Of a stretch of DNA of 64,000 bases, positions 57,901 to 64,000 are shown one piece after another. Each line of letters opens with the position of its first letter. Position 1 is the stretch's first letter. The notes below the pieces were generated by a model. It saw only the letters and a list, made by a program, of their open reading frames with translations. It was not told where the DNA came from and searched no databases. The position numbers were made by a program, and so were the translations under genes. The DNA lies in the NCBI RefSeq assembly GCF_963576615.1, contig NC_088708.1:806001-870000 (forward strand), given 5' to 3'. The stretch is from Watersipora subatra (lineage: Eukaryota; Bryozoa; Gymnolaemata; Cheilostomatida; Watersiporidae).

Positions 57901-60900
57901 AGATCTTGTGGAAGAGTGACAGCTGAGTCTCCTTCATCTCTTTGTTACCAGGCCATCCTTCTGCTGTGTAGCGCATTACTGTGGCTAGTGTTGGGTCTTT
58001 CTTTGTCTCCTTTGCTAGAACATTGTAGTCTGTAGAGTTGAGCTGTTGTCCAATAGTGTGAATAGTGCATACGGTATCAACATCATCCTCATCTTCTCTT
58101 GCATCAAACTCTTTATCAGGTCCAACTGGCAGTCTTGAGAGGACATCTGCATTTTGATGATGCTGGGTAGATCTGTATTCTATGGTGTAGTCATACTGAT
58201 TTAGTACCAGTGCCCATCTTGCTAGTCTGTTGGCTGCTAGAGCTGGAACTCCTTTGGTAGGTCCTAGAAGTGTGAGAAGAGGTCTGTGGTCAGTTACCAA
58301 GATAAACCGTCGACCATACAGGTACTGGTGATACTTCTTTAGAGCAAATATGATTGAGAGAGCTTCTTTTTGTATTTGTCCATATTTCCTCTGTGTGCTG
58401 GTCAGTGTTTTTGAAACATTGGCTATTGGTCTCTCACTTCCATCAGGATAACGATGAAATAGTACAGCTCCCAGTCCAGTTTCTGAAGCATCACATGAGA
58501 TTCCAATGTCAAGATCTGGGTTGAAGTGTGCTAAGACACTATCAGTTGATAGCATATCTTTCAGTTTGTTGAAGCTCTTTTCTTGTTCAGTGCCCCACTT
58601 CCAGGTCTCTCCTTTGCGTGTCAGTTTGTGCAATGGTCCTGTGAGTTGTGACAGATTGGGTATGAACTTGCTGTAGAATTGTGTAGCTCCTAAGAAAGAT
58701 CTTAGCTGAGTTAAGTCTGTTGGGACTGGCATCTGTTGTACTGCATCTGCCTTCTTTCCTTTAGTAATTCCCTTTGAAGTGAGTTTGTGTCCCAGATACT
58801 CTACTGTAGGTTGAGCAAAACAGCACTTGTCTTTTCTACATCTGAGCCCTCTTTCTTCTAATCTTTGAAGAAGTCGACGTAAGTTTTGTAGATGGCTCTC
58901 TGCATTGGCTCCACTCACTAGTATATCATCTAGGTATACTGCTACTCCTGGGAGGTCTTGTGTCAGTTGCTCCATGATTTCTTGAAAATACCCTGGTGCT
59001 GAGCTTATGCCAAAGGGCAACCTCTTCTGTAGTAGTACTCCTCGGTGTGTTGATAGTGCTAGTCGTCGTTGACTTTCTGGTGCCAACAATATTTGATTGT
59101 AGGCATCTGCTAAATCAATCTTTGTGTAGCAATAGCCTCCACCTAGTTTTCTGATTAGATCTTCTGGTAGTGGGATAGGTTTCCTATGTGTTTCTAGCTG
59201 ATTATTGATAGTCTTGGAGTAGTCTCCACATACTCTGATCTTCCCTGCAGCTTGACCTGTTGTAGATTTGCGTACAGGTACAACTGGTGTTCCATACTGG
59301 TTGAATTGAGTTGGTTCCCATATGCCTTTAGCTACACCTGCTTCGTATGCTTGGTTGAGCTCTTCTGTCAAGGCAATAGGAACTGGTCTGGGTCGGCAGA
59401 AGACTGGCTTTGTTGAAGGTTTGAAGGTTATCTCTAGTTCAAAGTTCTTGAGACATCCTAGCTCGTCTTTGAATATTTCTGGAAATTCTTTGCACATCTC
59501 CTTACACTTGATTTGTAACCTCCCATCTGGCTGGTTCTCTGTGATTGTTGATACAAGGTTCTGTTGTAGCTTGTCATCAATAGAGATGCCTAGTTGCTGT
59601 ATAGCAGTTCTTCCTAGTAGGTTGAGATCTTGTACAGCACTAATCACAAATGGTAGTCTGACTTCTTTCTGTGCATCCAATTGGGCAGTTAGCTCACATC
59701 TGCCAAGCGTCTCTATGAGATGTCCTGAGGCTGATTTGTAGTTAACTGTAGTAGGTTTTAGGTTTGGCTTTCCTAGCTTTTCCCATATTGATTTACAGAT
59801 GAAGTTGTCACATGCTCCAGTGTCCAGTTCAAGTGTGAAGTTGTCTCCCTCCAGTTTGATGTTTTCAGCAAGTTTCACCATCTTGGTTGATGTGCATTCT
59901 ATCATCTTTACTGGTTTTTCTGCTGCAGATGATTTCTTTTTCTTGCATGCTCTTTCTATGTGACCTTGTTTAGAACAAAAGTTGCAGGTGGCTGCTTTGA
60001 ATCTGCAGTCATCCGCTGTATGGTTAGTTCGGTCACATCTGTAGCATAGCTTTCCTTCCTTCTGCTTGTCAGGTGTAGAGTTGTTTTTCTGGATTGGTTT
60101 GTATCTTGATTTCTGTTGAGCAACCTTGTTGACTTTAGACGAGTTTCCATAAACTGTCTCTTTGGCAACTTTAGCTGCTTCTTCTGTTTCCTGTGCTACC
60201 TGTATAGCTTTGTTGAAGTTGAGTTCATTGTCCTTGACCTTGAAGAGAGATTTGAGAACTGCTTCATTGTTTACAGAGCAGATAAATCTTGTTCTGAGAG
60301 CCTCATCTAATGGATCTGTAATGTCTATGAAGGCACATGTAGTTGCATCTTGACGAATTCTGGCAGCTAACTCTTGAATAGTTTCTCCAGGTTTCCTCTG
60401 CATGTCACTCCAATACTTGTAACGCTCTCTAACAATGAAGCGCTTAGGGTCATACTGGTCTTTGAGAAATTCCAGTATTTCATCCATGTTGAGGTCGTTG
60501 ATCTGCTTGGGTGTTGAAAGCTGAGCTGCCATATTACTAAGCTGCTTGTAGAGTGTAGGCTGTTGGTTGGTGAGAAAAGTGCCAGCAATCTTGTCTTGAT
60601 GAATAGAATTTGCTGCAATGAATGTGTTGAATCTGTCTATGTAATCTGTTAGTAGCTCTGCTGTTGGGTCAAAACCTGGGAAGGCTGGAACAGCGGTTGC
60701 AGCTGTTTCTTGTTTCCGTTGTAGGTTTTGTAGTAGTAGCTCCATCAGTTTCTTATTCTCCTCCATTCTTTCATCTTGCTGACGTCTGTATTCCTCTTGT
60801 TGCTGCTTGAACTCCTCATGCTGCTGTTGTCTATGCTCTTCTTGCTGCTTTCTCTGCTCCTCTTGCTGCTGTCTCTGGTCCTCCTGCTGCTTCTGCATTA

Positions 60901-61876
60901 GCTTGATCAGGTCTGCTACTTCTGCCATTGTAGTGGTGCAATTTTGAACAGTTACTCTTGTAATAAACTAGAACTCTTTGTATCGATTTTATCAATGATA
61001 AAATCTGAACAAAACTCTTTGTAACTGTTCAAAAGAGAAATCCTTGTTGCCAATTAGCTTCTGTTATGTTTCTGCACAGAAGCAATTAAATAGAGTATTA
61101 AATTAGAGAAATGGTTTATTGCACACTCCAGAGACAACTGATTTGATAACAGAAAACCCAAGTATTTATATGTTTGGTCATAGGAAAGCTTTGTAAAAAG
61201 CTACAAGCATTATTAATAGCTATAATGAGACAGTACTATAATATATTAGCTTGTATAAAGCTTTAGCTAAAAAGCATAATGTTTGTTGGCAAAGTACCAA
61301 TAATACTTGGCACTTGCATGACACTATGATTATCACAACTCTCTCTACCTTTTTACTTGGAATCTAATGCTATTCCTGGTAGATTTCATTGTGCAATTGT
61401 TAGTTGGTTTTGTATAACTGTTATTAATGATAAGATAACATTTCATTTGAATACATGTAGGTGTCTATGTAACTGCCTGAATAAGTTGTCTATATACAGT
61501 AACTACGTATGCATACAATACAACTGGAGTGTGCTTGTGATGAAGTTTCCATAAAGTCATTGTTATTTGAATGTACAACTCACTAACTTTTATTGATGCG
61601 AGGTGTTGCTTGAAAACATTGAACTCGTTATAACAAGTGGTAAATGTCTCGAACGTATTCCTCATGAGGTTTTTGTGAATATATAGCCTTGTGTAAAGTT
61701 TGTCAACCCTACAAGTATTTGTATGTACGTGTATGTATCTGTGCACTTTCTACATTCATGTATTCATGATATATTATTACCTCTTACAGGCTCATCTTGA
61801 ATTGATAGAGACTAAGGACAATGTTGATCATGCCAAAGCATTTGGAAGGATTGCTTTTGCTTGTCCTCGTGAACAG
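45919..61876 (+). CDS. GLOD4: GLOD4, glyoxalase domain-containing protein 4 (3' end beyond window)
   Basis: Seven exons: 45919-46008, 46134-46183, 46305-46425, 47313-47412, 55214-55267, 56352-56431 and 61790-61876. All have GT-AG borders and consistent phases, together 582 nt (194 codons). The translation starts [20 protein letters not shown] and continues [77 protein letters not shown], then [17 protein letters not shown]. This follows animal GLOD4 segment by segment: two tandem vicinal-oxygen-chelate (glyoxalase-like) domains. The enzyme activity of the family is not established. Compared with the human protein, exon 4 is about 13 residues shorter before the APDGY segment. The C-terminal exons are outside the window. 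Two Gypsy elements and two splice-site minisatellites lie in its introns. Confidence 0.95.
47068..47158. repeat. Hairpin element in GLOD4 intron 3
   Basis: acctgcaagttagg and ttggtctaacaatt are repeated in inverted order at the other end (aattgttagaccaa, cctaacttgcaggt). The centre consists of further attgaaaa/ttgttag repeats. About 35-bp arms, MITE-like. Confidence 0.75.
47313..47412 (+). CDS. GLOD4: GLOD4 exon 4
   Basis: Acceptor ccttttgtag, donor aagaaag|gtaggt; it starts in phase 0 and ends in phase 1. It encodes [20 protein letters not shown] and [13 protein letters not shown], the end of the first glyoxalase-like domain. The human counterpart has a longer loop between the first strand and the APGGY segment. 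Confidence 0.9.
47395..47702. repeat. Minisatellite built on the GLOD4 exon 4 splice donor, ~31-bp unit
   Basis: About nine units with ctaataagaaaggtaggtct followed by accctccctg. The first unit is the exon end and donor itself (agataagaaag|gtaggtctat). Most units keep a GTAGGT or GTAAGT donor-like string, and the second unit has the stronger GTAAGT. Confidence 0.9.
47733..48083 (-). repeat. 3' LTR of Gypsy element A
   Basis: Plus-strand borders TGTAAAGG and CCACAACA (TG...CA). A purine-rich tract (aatggaggggagag, minus strand) lies directly inside it at 48084-48097 and should be the polypurine tract. The interior has a repeated ctcggtcttga block, one source of length difference between the two LTRs. 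Confidence 0.9.
48405..50383 (-). pseudogene. Integrase and C-terminal region of element A
   Basis: Fragments: a zinc-binding region ending [19 protein letters not shown]; the catalytic core ([21 protein letters not shown]) at 49759-49526; a C-terminal module with [15 protein letters not shown] and [12 protein letters not shown] at 49324-48971; then a Pro/Arg-rich tail continuing into 48646-47987. Frames change several times. Confidence 0.85.
50423..51385 (-). pseudogene. C-terminal RT and RNase H of element A
   Basis: Two further frames: 51385-50999 has the catalytic region in the form SLDDIVI (Tyr of the usual YxDD lost) and [14 protein letters not shown]; 50878-50423 has RNase H sequence ([35 protein letters not shown]). 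They are separated by stops. Confidence 0.85.
51265..52803 (-). pseudogene. Protease and N-terminal reverse transcriptase of element A
   Basis: A frame of 512 codons contains the retropepsin motif [12 protein letters not shown] and the RT front half ([31 protein letters not shown]). It then shifts frame near 51345 just after the LPFGL motif. It is flanked by a poly-C/G run (51713-51729) that may itself be unstable. Confidence 0.85.
53110..54009 (-). pseudogene. gag region of Gypsy element A
   Basis: Open from [20 protein letters not shown] at 54009. The central segment ([20 protein letters not shown], then [20 protein letters not shown]) is typical of Gypsy capsid proteins. Toward the end the frame is lost: a CCHC zinc-knuckle pattern can be recognised in another frame at about 53205-53255 with a stop codon inside it. 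The gene product would therefore lack its nucleocapsid part. Confidence 0.85.
54020..54430 (-). repeat. Tandem repeats in the leader of Gypsy element A
   Basis: Three to four diverged copies of a ~135-bp segment with gagcagtgcatctactgggt and accgcagggctttc lie between the primer site and the gag start. Length variation of untranslated leaders by tandem duplication is known in Gypsy elements. Confidence 0.8.
54537..54909 (-). repeat. 5' LTR of Gypsy element A
   Basis: Same sequence as 47733-48083 but 373 bp long, with one terminal TG changed to TA. On the minus strand it is followed by TGGTGGCAGCAGTGGGATC (about 54534-54516), a plausible tRNA primer binding site beginning with TGG. Confidence 0.88.
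55214..55267 (+). CDS. GLOD4: GLOD4 exon 5
   Basis: Acceptor tttgtattacag, donor tatg|gtatgt; phase 1 to phase 1. It encodes [17 protein letters not shown], the first strand of the second glyoxalase-like domain. Confidence 0.9.
55268..55485 (+). other. Start of GLOD4 intron 5
   Basis: No feature other than the donor; it leads into the acceptor-derived minisatellite. Confidence 0.5.
55486..56351. repeat. Minisatellite built on the GLOD4 exon 6 splice acceptor, ~48-bp unit, 18 copies
   Basis: Each unit contains tatttgtctcagtctacatg, tacacatatactgtag and agtact(a/g)ggtagg. The last unit passes directly into exon 6 as ctgtag|agtactgggttggc. The array is thus a tandem amplification of the polypyrimidine/AG acceptor plus the first nine exon bases. 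All units keep the AG, and most are followed by a donor-like gtag|gtattt, so each could in principle define a 12-nt micro-exon. Confidence 0.95.
56352..56431 (+). CDS. GLOD4: GLOD4 exon 6
   Basis: It encodes [20 protein letters not shown] and GYSDDQ, matching the YW..LLGM...LLGY.D.Q segment of animal GLOD4. It starts in phase 1 and ends in phase 0 at cag|gtgcag. The 5' LTR-side target duplication of the young Gypsy element begins only 11 bp past this donor. Confidence 0.92.
56448..56709 (-). repeat. 3' LTR of Gypsy element B
   Basis: Borders TGTTATGTTTCTGC and GCATGACA on the plus strand. On the minus strand it is preceded by agtgaggagg (56719-56710), the probable polypurine tract. It is AT-rich, with an AATAAA-type hexamer (gtttatt, plus) near 56501. 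Confidence 0.95.
56723..60928 (-). CDS. Gag-Pol polyprotein of Gypsy element B
   Basis: 1401 residues in one frame. Order: Gln/Glu-rich coiled-coil N-terminus (1-70), capsid-like region (80-250), two CCHC knuckles ([14 protein letters not shown] at about 295 and [14 protein letters not shown] at about 315), aspartic protease (LELDTGA near 370), reverse transcriptase (YLDDILVSG near 675), RNase H ([11 protein letters not shown] near 813, TDHRPL near 880), integrase zinc region (H-H-C-C, about 1041-1077) and a catalytic core with D1105, D1159 and E1195 (35 residues between the last two). A C-terminal module and a basic Arg/Lys tail follow. Gag and Pol are fused without a frameshift. It resembles the K02A2.6-like group of Gypsy proteins. 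All catalytic residues are present. Confidence 0.96.
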   Translation of the reverse strand: MAEVADLIKLMQKQQEDQRQQQEEQRKQQEEHRQQQHEEFKQQQEEYRRQQDERMEENKKLMELLLQNLQRKQETAATAVPAFPGFDPTAELLTDYIDRFNTFIAANSIHQDKIAGTFLTNQQPTLYKQLSNMAAQLSTPKQINDLNMDEILEFLKDQYDPKRFIVRERYKYWSDMQRKPGETIQELAARIRQDATTCAFIDITDPLDEALRTRFICSVNNEAVLKSLFKVKDNELNFNKAIQVAQETEEAAKVAKETVYGNSSKVNKVAQQKSRYKPIQKNNSTPDKQKEGKLCYRCDRTNHTADDCRFKAATCNFCSKQGHIERACKKKKSSAAEKPVKMIECTSTKMVKLAENIKLEGDNFTLELDTGACDNFICKSIWEKLGKPNLKPTTVNYKSASGHLIETLGRCELTAQLDAQKEVRLPFVISAVQDLNLLGRTAIQQLGISIDDKLQQNLVSTITENQPDGRLQIKCKEMCKEFPEIFKDELGCLKNFELEITFKPSTKPVFCRPRPVPIALTEELNQAYEAGVAKGIWEPTQFNQYGTPVVPVRKSTTGQAAGKIRVCGDYSKTINNQLETHRKPIPLPEDLIRKLGGGYCYTKIDLADAYNQILLAPESQRRLALSTHRGVLLQKRLPFGISSAPGYFQEIMEQLTQDLPGVAVYLDDILVSGANAESHLQNLRRLLQRLEERGLRCRKDKCCFAQPTVEYLGHKLTSKGITKGKKADAVQQMPVPTDLTQLRSFLGATQFYSKFIPNLSQLTGPLHKLTRKGETWKWGTEQEKSFNKLKDMLSTDSVLAHFNPDLDIGISCDASETGLGAVLFHRYPDGSERPIANVSKTLTSTQRKYGQIQKEALSIIFALKKYHQYLYGRRFILVTDHRPLLTLLGPTKGVPALAANRLARWALVLNQYDYTIEYRSTQHHQNADVLSRLPVGPDKEFDAREDEDDVDTVCTIHTIGQQLNSTDYNVLAKETKKDPTLATVMRYTAEGWPGNKEMKETQLSLFHKISDSLSITEGCLLYGNRVVIPVKLQQEVLKILHLGHFGMERMKKLARTAVYWPRIDSDIEETSRQCTACAEHQKLPQKYPIHPWMLPEKPWSRLHLDHAVNFMGSQWLVMIDAYSKYPCIHRMSSTSTRATTDILEEIFAHFGYPHTIVTDNATSFTSGEFQQWCQERSIVHLTGAPYHPATNGAAERLVQSFKQAMKKSSLSPKSALQQFLMHYRRTPLPTGYSPSQLLNGRQMRCKIDTLLPSPAHIAQFHQSREVNRSAEKTVSKIHSYNLGAPCYALYHGPRRNRQPRWVPAIVTKIYGTRSLNVKVVPKGPTWRRHVEQLRPRYSTEEDQDPGDKPDITEETKLQLPAPTTVTEQPPSRRRPRNPRLPDGDEYSRDKPRRSKRTRKNL
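61062..61323 (-). repeat. 5' LTR of Gypsy element B
   Basis: Identical to the LTR at 56448-56709. A primer-binding-site candidate TGGCAACAAGGA lies 9-20 bases inside it on the minus strand (about 61052-61041), beginning with the TGG expected for a tRNA CCA end. Confidence 0.95.
61324..61789 (+). other. Remainder of GLOD4 intron 6
   Basis: Only the target duplication and the acceptor cctcttacag at 61789 are recognised. Confidence 0.5.
61790..61876 (+). CDS. GLOD4: GLOD4 exon 7
   Basis: It encodes [20 protein letters not shown] and IAFACPREQ between acceptor cctcttacag and donor gaacag|gtaggc, phase 0 at both ends. It corresponds to the VDHAAAFGRIAFSCP segment of vertebrate GLOD4. Further exons must lie beyond 64000. 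Confidence 0.92.
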
Positions 61877-63084
61877 GTAGGCAAATACTGGCTTTCTCTG
61901 TTAAGTAAACACTGCAGCCTCTCTCGGTTCATATAGCTATCTATATACTAGAAATTCCCCTGTCATACAGCCCACGACCAAAGTGATATTGGAAAAAAGA
62001 AAGAGTACTGTTGGTTGAGAAATGCAATATTAGCGGTCAAATGGCACTGCAGTGCAATAGGATAACTGCCATGGTAACTGTAATGCACTGGGTGTGGGTG
62101 TTATTATATACAACAAACAGCAATAATGAATGGAAAAGATTATATGTTTATATCTCTCCCCTGCAATAGAAGAAATGCAATATTAGAAGTAAAATGCACT
62201 GATATTATTAGAATAACCAATATTATTAATATAGTAATACAGTAATAATAGAAAACCAATGCACAATTTTGTTTACATTTCAAAGCGTCATAGCTAACAA
62301 TATCAAGAAGTTGTGATATTTATATAGATTTCTAGAAAATCTATTTAACAAAACTATTTAGAAAAAATAATAACAGTAACACATTGCCCATCATCGATGT
62401 TGTTAGTGTGACTATAACACTTCAATAGTCATCCAAACTTATAATTAAATATTGTAATAATCTCATCATCATTTCCTTTACTTTCACTGCTTTGGACATC
62501 AGTTAGAATACCAAAGTACTCAAGTTTCCAAAATGTCAGTTACTTTGAAATCGGGAAAAAAGAAACGATTTCAGTACTCCTACGTTAATTACAGAAACCT
62601 TCGGCAATTCGCCAATGCTATAGACTGGTGAAATGTGCACGTTATTCTTTCGTGAAATGGGCACGACTTAATGGTTCTATTCTCTGTCGCTCGGCGTTTC
62701 AATTGCCGGTCTTAATTTTGATAAAAGTAAGGCTTAGCAAGTTTTAATAACGATTTTCGGCCAAGTTAATCTGTCTATTTGTGTATAATCCGTTCAGATG
62801 GGTAAGTTTTAAGAATATGACGATACTTTTCAAAGACTTGGTAATATGTTTAAATAGGTTTATATGCGTTTTGTATCGTTATTATACTTAAACGACTCCA
62901 CAGAAAAATGGTTAAATTTGTTGATAAGATTTCGATACAAGGGTTTGCGACGTTGTTGATGAATAATTTTCGTGAGTTGCGTGCACATGCATTTATCATT
63001 GAAACTCTCAAACACTCGCTCCGCTCGTTTGGTCGTGGGATTAATCTCCAAGTTTGTCATCCGTGTGTATGTCCCTTGATACGT
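61877..63084 (+). other. GLOD4 intron 7, no features recognised
   Basis: AT-rich. The plus open frame 62908-63147 and its antisense have no family resemblance. Confidence 0.4.
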
Positions 63085-63330
63085 TCTGCTTTCGCTATTA
63101 AAATTTTGGACTTAAAAGCTCACGTTCCACTGGATTTGAACCCGTGAAGAACACGACCGAAGGTTAGTAATCCATTTGTCTAACCAAGAGTCTACGAAGG
63201 CTCTTACGATTCATCGCTCTTATCATATACTGTATACACCCTTTTTTCGATTGCACACGCTAAATGACGTATTAATTGAAACTTTATCAACTCTATGAAA
63301 CGCAATGCTTTTTTTTGTGAAGCTCTAATT
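63085..63330 (-). mobile_element. tRNA-derived SINE-like element
   Basis: On the minus strand the leader (cgtcatttagcgtgtgcaat, about 63270) is followed by an A-box-like cttggttagacaaatgg (about 63190) and a good B box gggttcaaatcc (about 63140), then agtggaacgtgagcttttaa. The leader and tail match the element at 27120-27390. Confidence 0.6.
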
Positions 63331-63365
63331 CGGGTTTTTTGAAAGGTTCAATTGCTAATTCGCGG

Positions 63366-63490
63366 TCAAAGGTTTTTCAGGCAGTCAATTGCATTATCTC
63401 GAGTAGAAATAGCCTCTACATTATCTTTCCATTCAGTCAGCCAAAGTACCAGACAAAGATAGTCTGATAGCTCATTTTTACATTTCTTCC
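63366..63490 (-). pseudogene. Dispersed relic, second copy of the 8834-9019 sequence
   Basis: The minus-strand peptide with CKNELSDYLCLVLWLTEWKD and NVEAISTRDNAI parallels the relic at 8834-9019. It adjoins the minisatellite, whose unit is found about 1.5 times in the other copy. Confidence 0.45.
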
Positions 63491-64000
63491 AGCATCGAGA
63501 GGTACCAGTATCGAGAGGTACCAGTATCGAGAGGTACCAGTATCGAGAGGTACCAGTATCGAGAGGTACCAGTATCGAGAGGTACCAGTATCGAGAGGTA
63601 CCAGTATCGAGAGGTACCAGTATCGAGAGGTACCAGTATCGAGAGGTACCAGTATCGAGAGGTACCAGTATCGAGAGGTACCAGTATCGAGAGGTACCAG
63701 TATCGAGAGGTACCAGTATCGAGAGGCACCAGTATCGAGAGGTACCAGTATCGAGAGGTACCAGTATCGAGAGGTACCAGTATCGAGAGGTACCAGCATC
63801 GAGAGGTACCAGCATCGAGAGGTACCAGCATCGAGAGGTACCAGCATCGAGAGGTACCAGCATCGAGAGGTACCAGCATCGAGAGGTACCAGTATCGAGA
63901 GGTAACAGTATCGAGAGGTACCAGCATCGAGAGGTACCAGCATCGAGAGGTACCAGCATCGAGAGGTACCAGCATCGAGAGGTACCATCATCGAGAGGTA
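63491..64000. repeat. 16-bp minisatellite running off the window, at least 32 copies
   Basis: Units of gagaggtaccagtatc, with a block of gagaggtaccagcatc units toward the right. All minus frames are open (GTSRYWYLSILVPLD repeats); these are artefacts. Confidence 0.96.

Larger units (their letters stand above)
56448..61323 (-). mobile_element. Intact, apparently very recent Ty3/Gypsy retrotransposon (element B) in GLOD4 intron 6
   Basis: 4876-bp element on the minus strand. The two 262-bp LTRs (56448-56709 and 61062-61323) appear identical base for base, and CTATG flanks both ends (56443-56447 and 61324-61328). A single uninterrupted Gag-Pol frame fills the interior. No envelope gene. Identical LTRs, an intact frame and a perfect target duplication mean insertion was recent and the copy may still be capable of movement. 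It lies antisense to GLOD4, 16 bp after exon 6. Confidence 0.97.

Overview
The window is a piece of an invertebrate animal nuclear genome. Genes have several exons with GT-AG introns, intergenic DNA is AT-rich, and minisatellites and transposable elements fill most of the space. Three genes are clear by homology or structure: XBP1 (minus, 16973-19343), GLOD4 (plus, 45919-61876, continuing beyond the window) and a small four-helix Tim17/NDUFA11-like membrane protein (minus, 22930-30269). A fourth, unrecognised Ser/Gln-rich gene runs on the plus strand from 1582 to at least 11860. Gene content suggests a bilaterian, plausibly a lophotrochozoan, but I cannot name a species.

Layout: 1-15.5 kb holds the unassigned gene, whose introns carry six minisatellites, two copies of a ~900-bp inverted-repeat element and SINE/Helitron-like debris. 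16.9-20 kb holds XBP1, with its promoter ERSE, its conventional introns and a non-conventional IRE1 splice site. 22.9-30.3 kb holds the Tim17-like gene, whose first long intron contains a Mutator-like foldback element with 9-bp target duplications and two very large minisatellites. 31-45.5 kb is gene-poor and contains a dead mariner transposase, a hAT transposase relic, Helitron-like ends, palindromic elements and a GA-rich minisatellite. 45.9-61.9 kb is GLOD4. Its introns have received two antisense Ty3/Gypsy elements, one decayed (47733-54909) and one that looks brand new (56448-61323: identical 262-bp LTRs, CTATG target duplication, uninterrupted 1401-residue Gag-Pol). The right edge holds a SINE and a 16-bp minisatellite that runs off the window.

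Two observations stand out. First, the XBP1 regulatory switch can be read completely from the sequence. Two abutting hairpins with CAGCAG loops define a candidate IRE1 intron of only 17 nt. Removing it opens a frame ending in LFPQLS, whereas the unspliced frame ends in a peptide resembling the vertebrate XBP1u translational-arrest peptide. Second, four minisatellites in two different genes have repeat units that contain an exon-intron junction (two acceptors, two donors). Tandem amplification here seems to have started at splice sites and produced arrays of decoy splice sites next to the real one.
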